From contig JANYGR010000146.1 in the NCBI GenBank assembly GCA_025359355.1, positions 1 through 7,515 on the forward strand: DNA of 7,515 bases, in the 5' to 3' direction. Shown piece by piece: positions 6,931 to 7,515 of this stretch (the first letter of the stretch is position 1; every line of letters begins with the position of its first letter). The notes under the pieces were generated by a model that worked only from the letters and a program-made list of their open reading frames with translations, was not told where the DNA came from and did no database searches. The stretch is from Bacteroidota bacterium. Lineage in GTDB: Bacteria > Bacteroidota > Bacteroidia > B-17B0 > Aurantibacillaceae. Made by a program: the position numbers and the translations under genes.

Positions 6931-7515
6931 CTAAGTCGTTAAACTCTTATACAGTAAGCGTTTCGCAATAGGTAAAAATGTTTCGTCGTTGGGAAGTTTA
7001 GCATTTGCTTTAAATAAATAAACCGCTGGATTTGGTAATTGAGGATTAGCATCAATGATATCTAATTTAATTTTATCTACAGGCTTCGCTAAGGAAATAC
7101 TGTAGTTTGAAACATAAGAACAATTCAATCCATAGACTTCTTGTTGTAGTAAATTTACTTTTGAAAAAGTGTAATTATAAACGATAACTTGTTTTGCCTG
7201 ATAAGGATATAAAATAAAATAACCTTCTGTTTTATAAATCGGTAAAATACCAATGTGATGTGTTAAAATATGTTGCTCGGCAAAATCAAATATGTTTTTA
7301 CCTTTTTGTAATTCATTCACTAAAAGAGGCTCACTAAAGGCAATAATTTGTTTAAGATCATTTAAGGATTCGTCAGTGATTGTGTTTTCATAAACCAACG
7401 ATAAGGTATTATAATCAAAGCCTTTCACATTTTTCTTGAAACTATTTTCTAAGGCTGATGTATTATTTTTAAGTGCTATTAAATTTTTGTAATGAGCAAT
7501 AAGCTCTGCAAAATC
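6931..7515 (-). CDS. Conserved Bacteroidota protein of unknown function, C-terminal part (runs off right edge)
   Basis: The minus-strand frame is open from the right edge to a TAG at 6931-6933, showing 194 residues with no start needed inside the window. A GTG at 7426-7428 could start a 165-residue product. The 29 codons upstream of it are also open and protein-like, with an amphipathic character, so I treat the gene as cut by the window edge. Numbered from the edge, notable segments are GILPIYKTEGY (89-99), LPNPAVYL (160-167) and ETFLPIAKRLL (178-188). From memory, these resemble conserved positions of an uncharacterised Bacteroidota family of about 230-250 residues. The composition is soluble, with no membrane helix in the visible part. 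No catalytic motif is recognised and I assign no function. It converges with the LRR-kinase. Confidence 0.7.
   Translation of the reverse strand, partial: DFAELIAHYKNLIALKNNTSALENSFKKNVKGFDYNTLSLVYENTITDESLNDLKQIIAFSEPLLVNELQKGKNIFDFAEQHILTHHIGILPIYKTEGYFILYPYQAKQVIVYNYTFSKVNLLQQEVYGLNCSYVSNYSISLAKPVDKIKLDIIDANPQLPNPAVYLFKANAKLPNDETFLPIAKRLLYKSLTT

Overview
The window is A+T-rich DNA from a member of the Bacteroidota (Flavobacteriia- or Chitinophagia-like). The evidence is indirect. The SGNH hydrolase, the patatin and the last minus-strand protein all resemble Bacteroidota families. Genes start after A/T-rich leaders with no clear Shine-Dalgarno sequence. One gene carries a lipoprotein signal of the usual type. 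No rRNA, tRNA, CRISPR array, transposase or integrase is visible.

Layout, left to right: (1) the C-terminal half of a secreted-type SGNH/GDSL hydrolase, whose reading frame is interrupted by a TAA at 43-45; (2) a 590-residue patatin-like phospholipase with a two-helix membrane segment placed after the catalytic Asp; (3) a lipoprotein with six TPR repeats; (4) a short, palindrome-rich spacer; (5) pepD, a complete aminoacyl-histidine dipeptidase (M20 family) with all metal ligands present; (6) starting 3 bases after pepD, a cytoplasmic leucine-rich-repeat/protein-kinase fusion with all core kinase residues; (7) a convergent intergenic region of about 290 bases that is unusually rich in inverted repeats; (8) on the minus strand, the C-terminal part of a conserved protein of unknown function that runs off the right edge.

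Genes 1-6 all lie on the plus strand. The 3-base spacing makes pepD and the kinase a likely transcriptional pair. The first three genes have spacers of roughly 80-100 bases and may or may not be co-transcribed. Two envelope-type proteins (SGNH hydrolase, TPR lipoprotein) and a membrane patatin sit beside two cytoplasmic proteins. I see no shared pathway that explains the whole block, and nothing that identifies it as a known defence or secretion system. The features most worth a second look are the structured non-coding block at 6703-6898, the pepD/LRR-kinase pairing, the patatin architecture and the broken SGNH reading frame.
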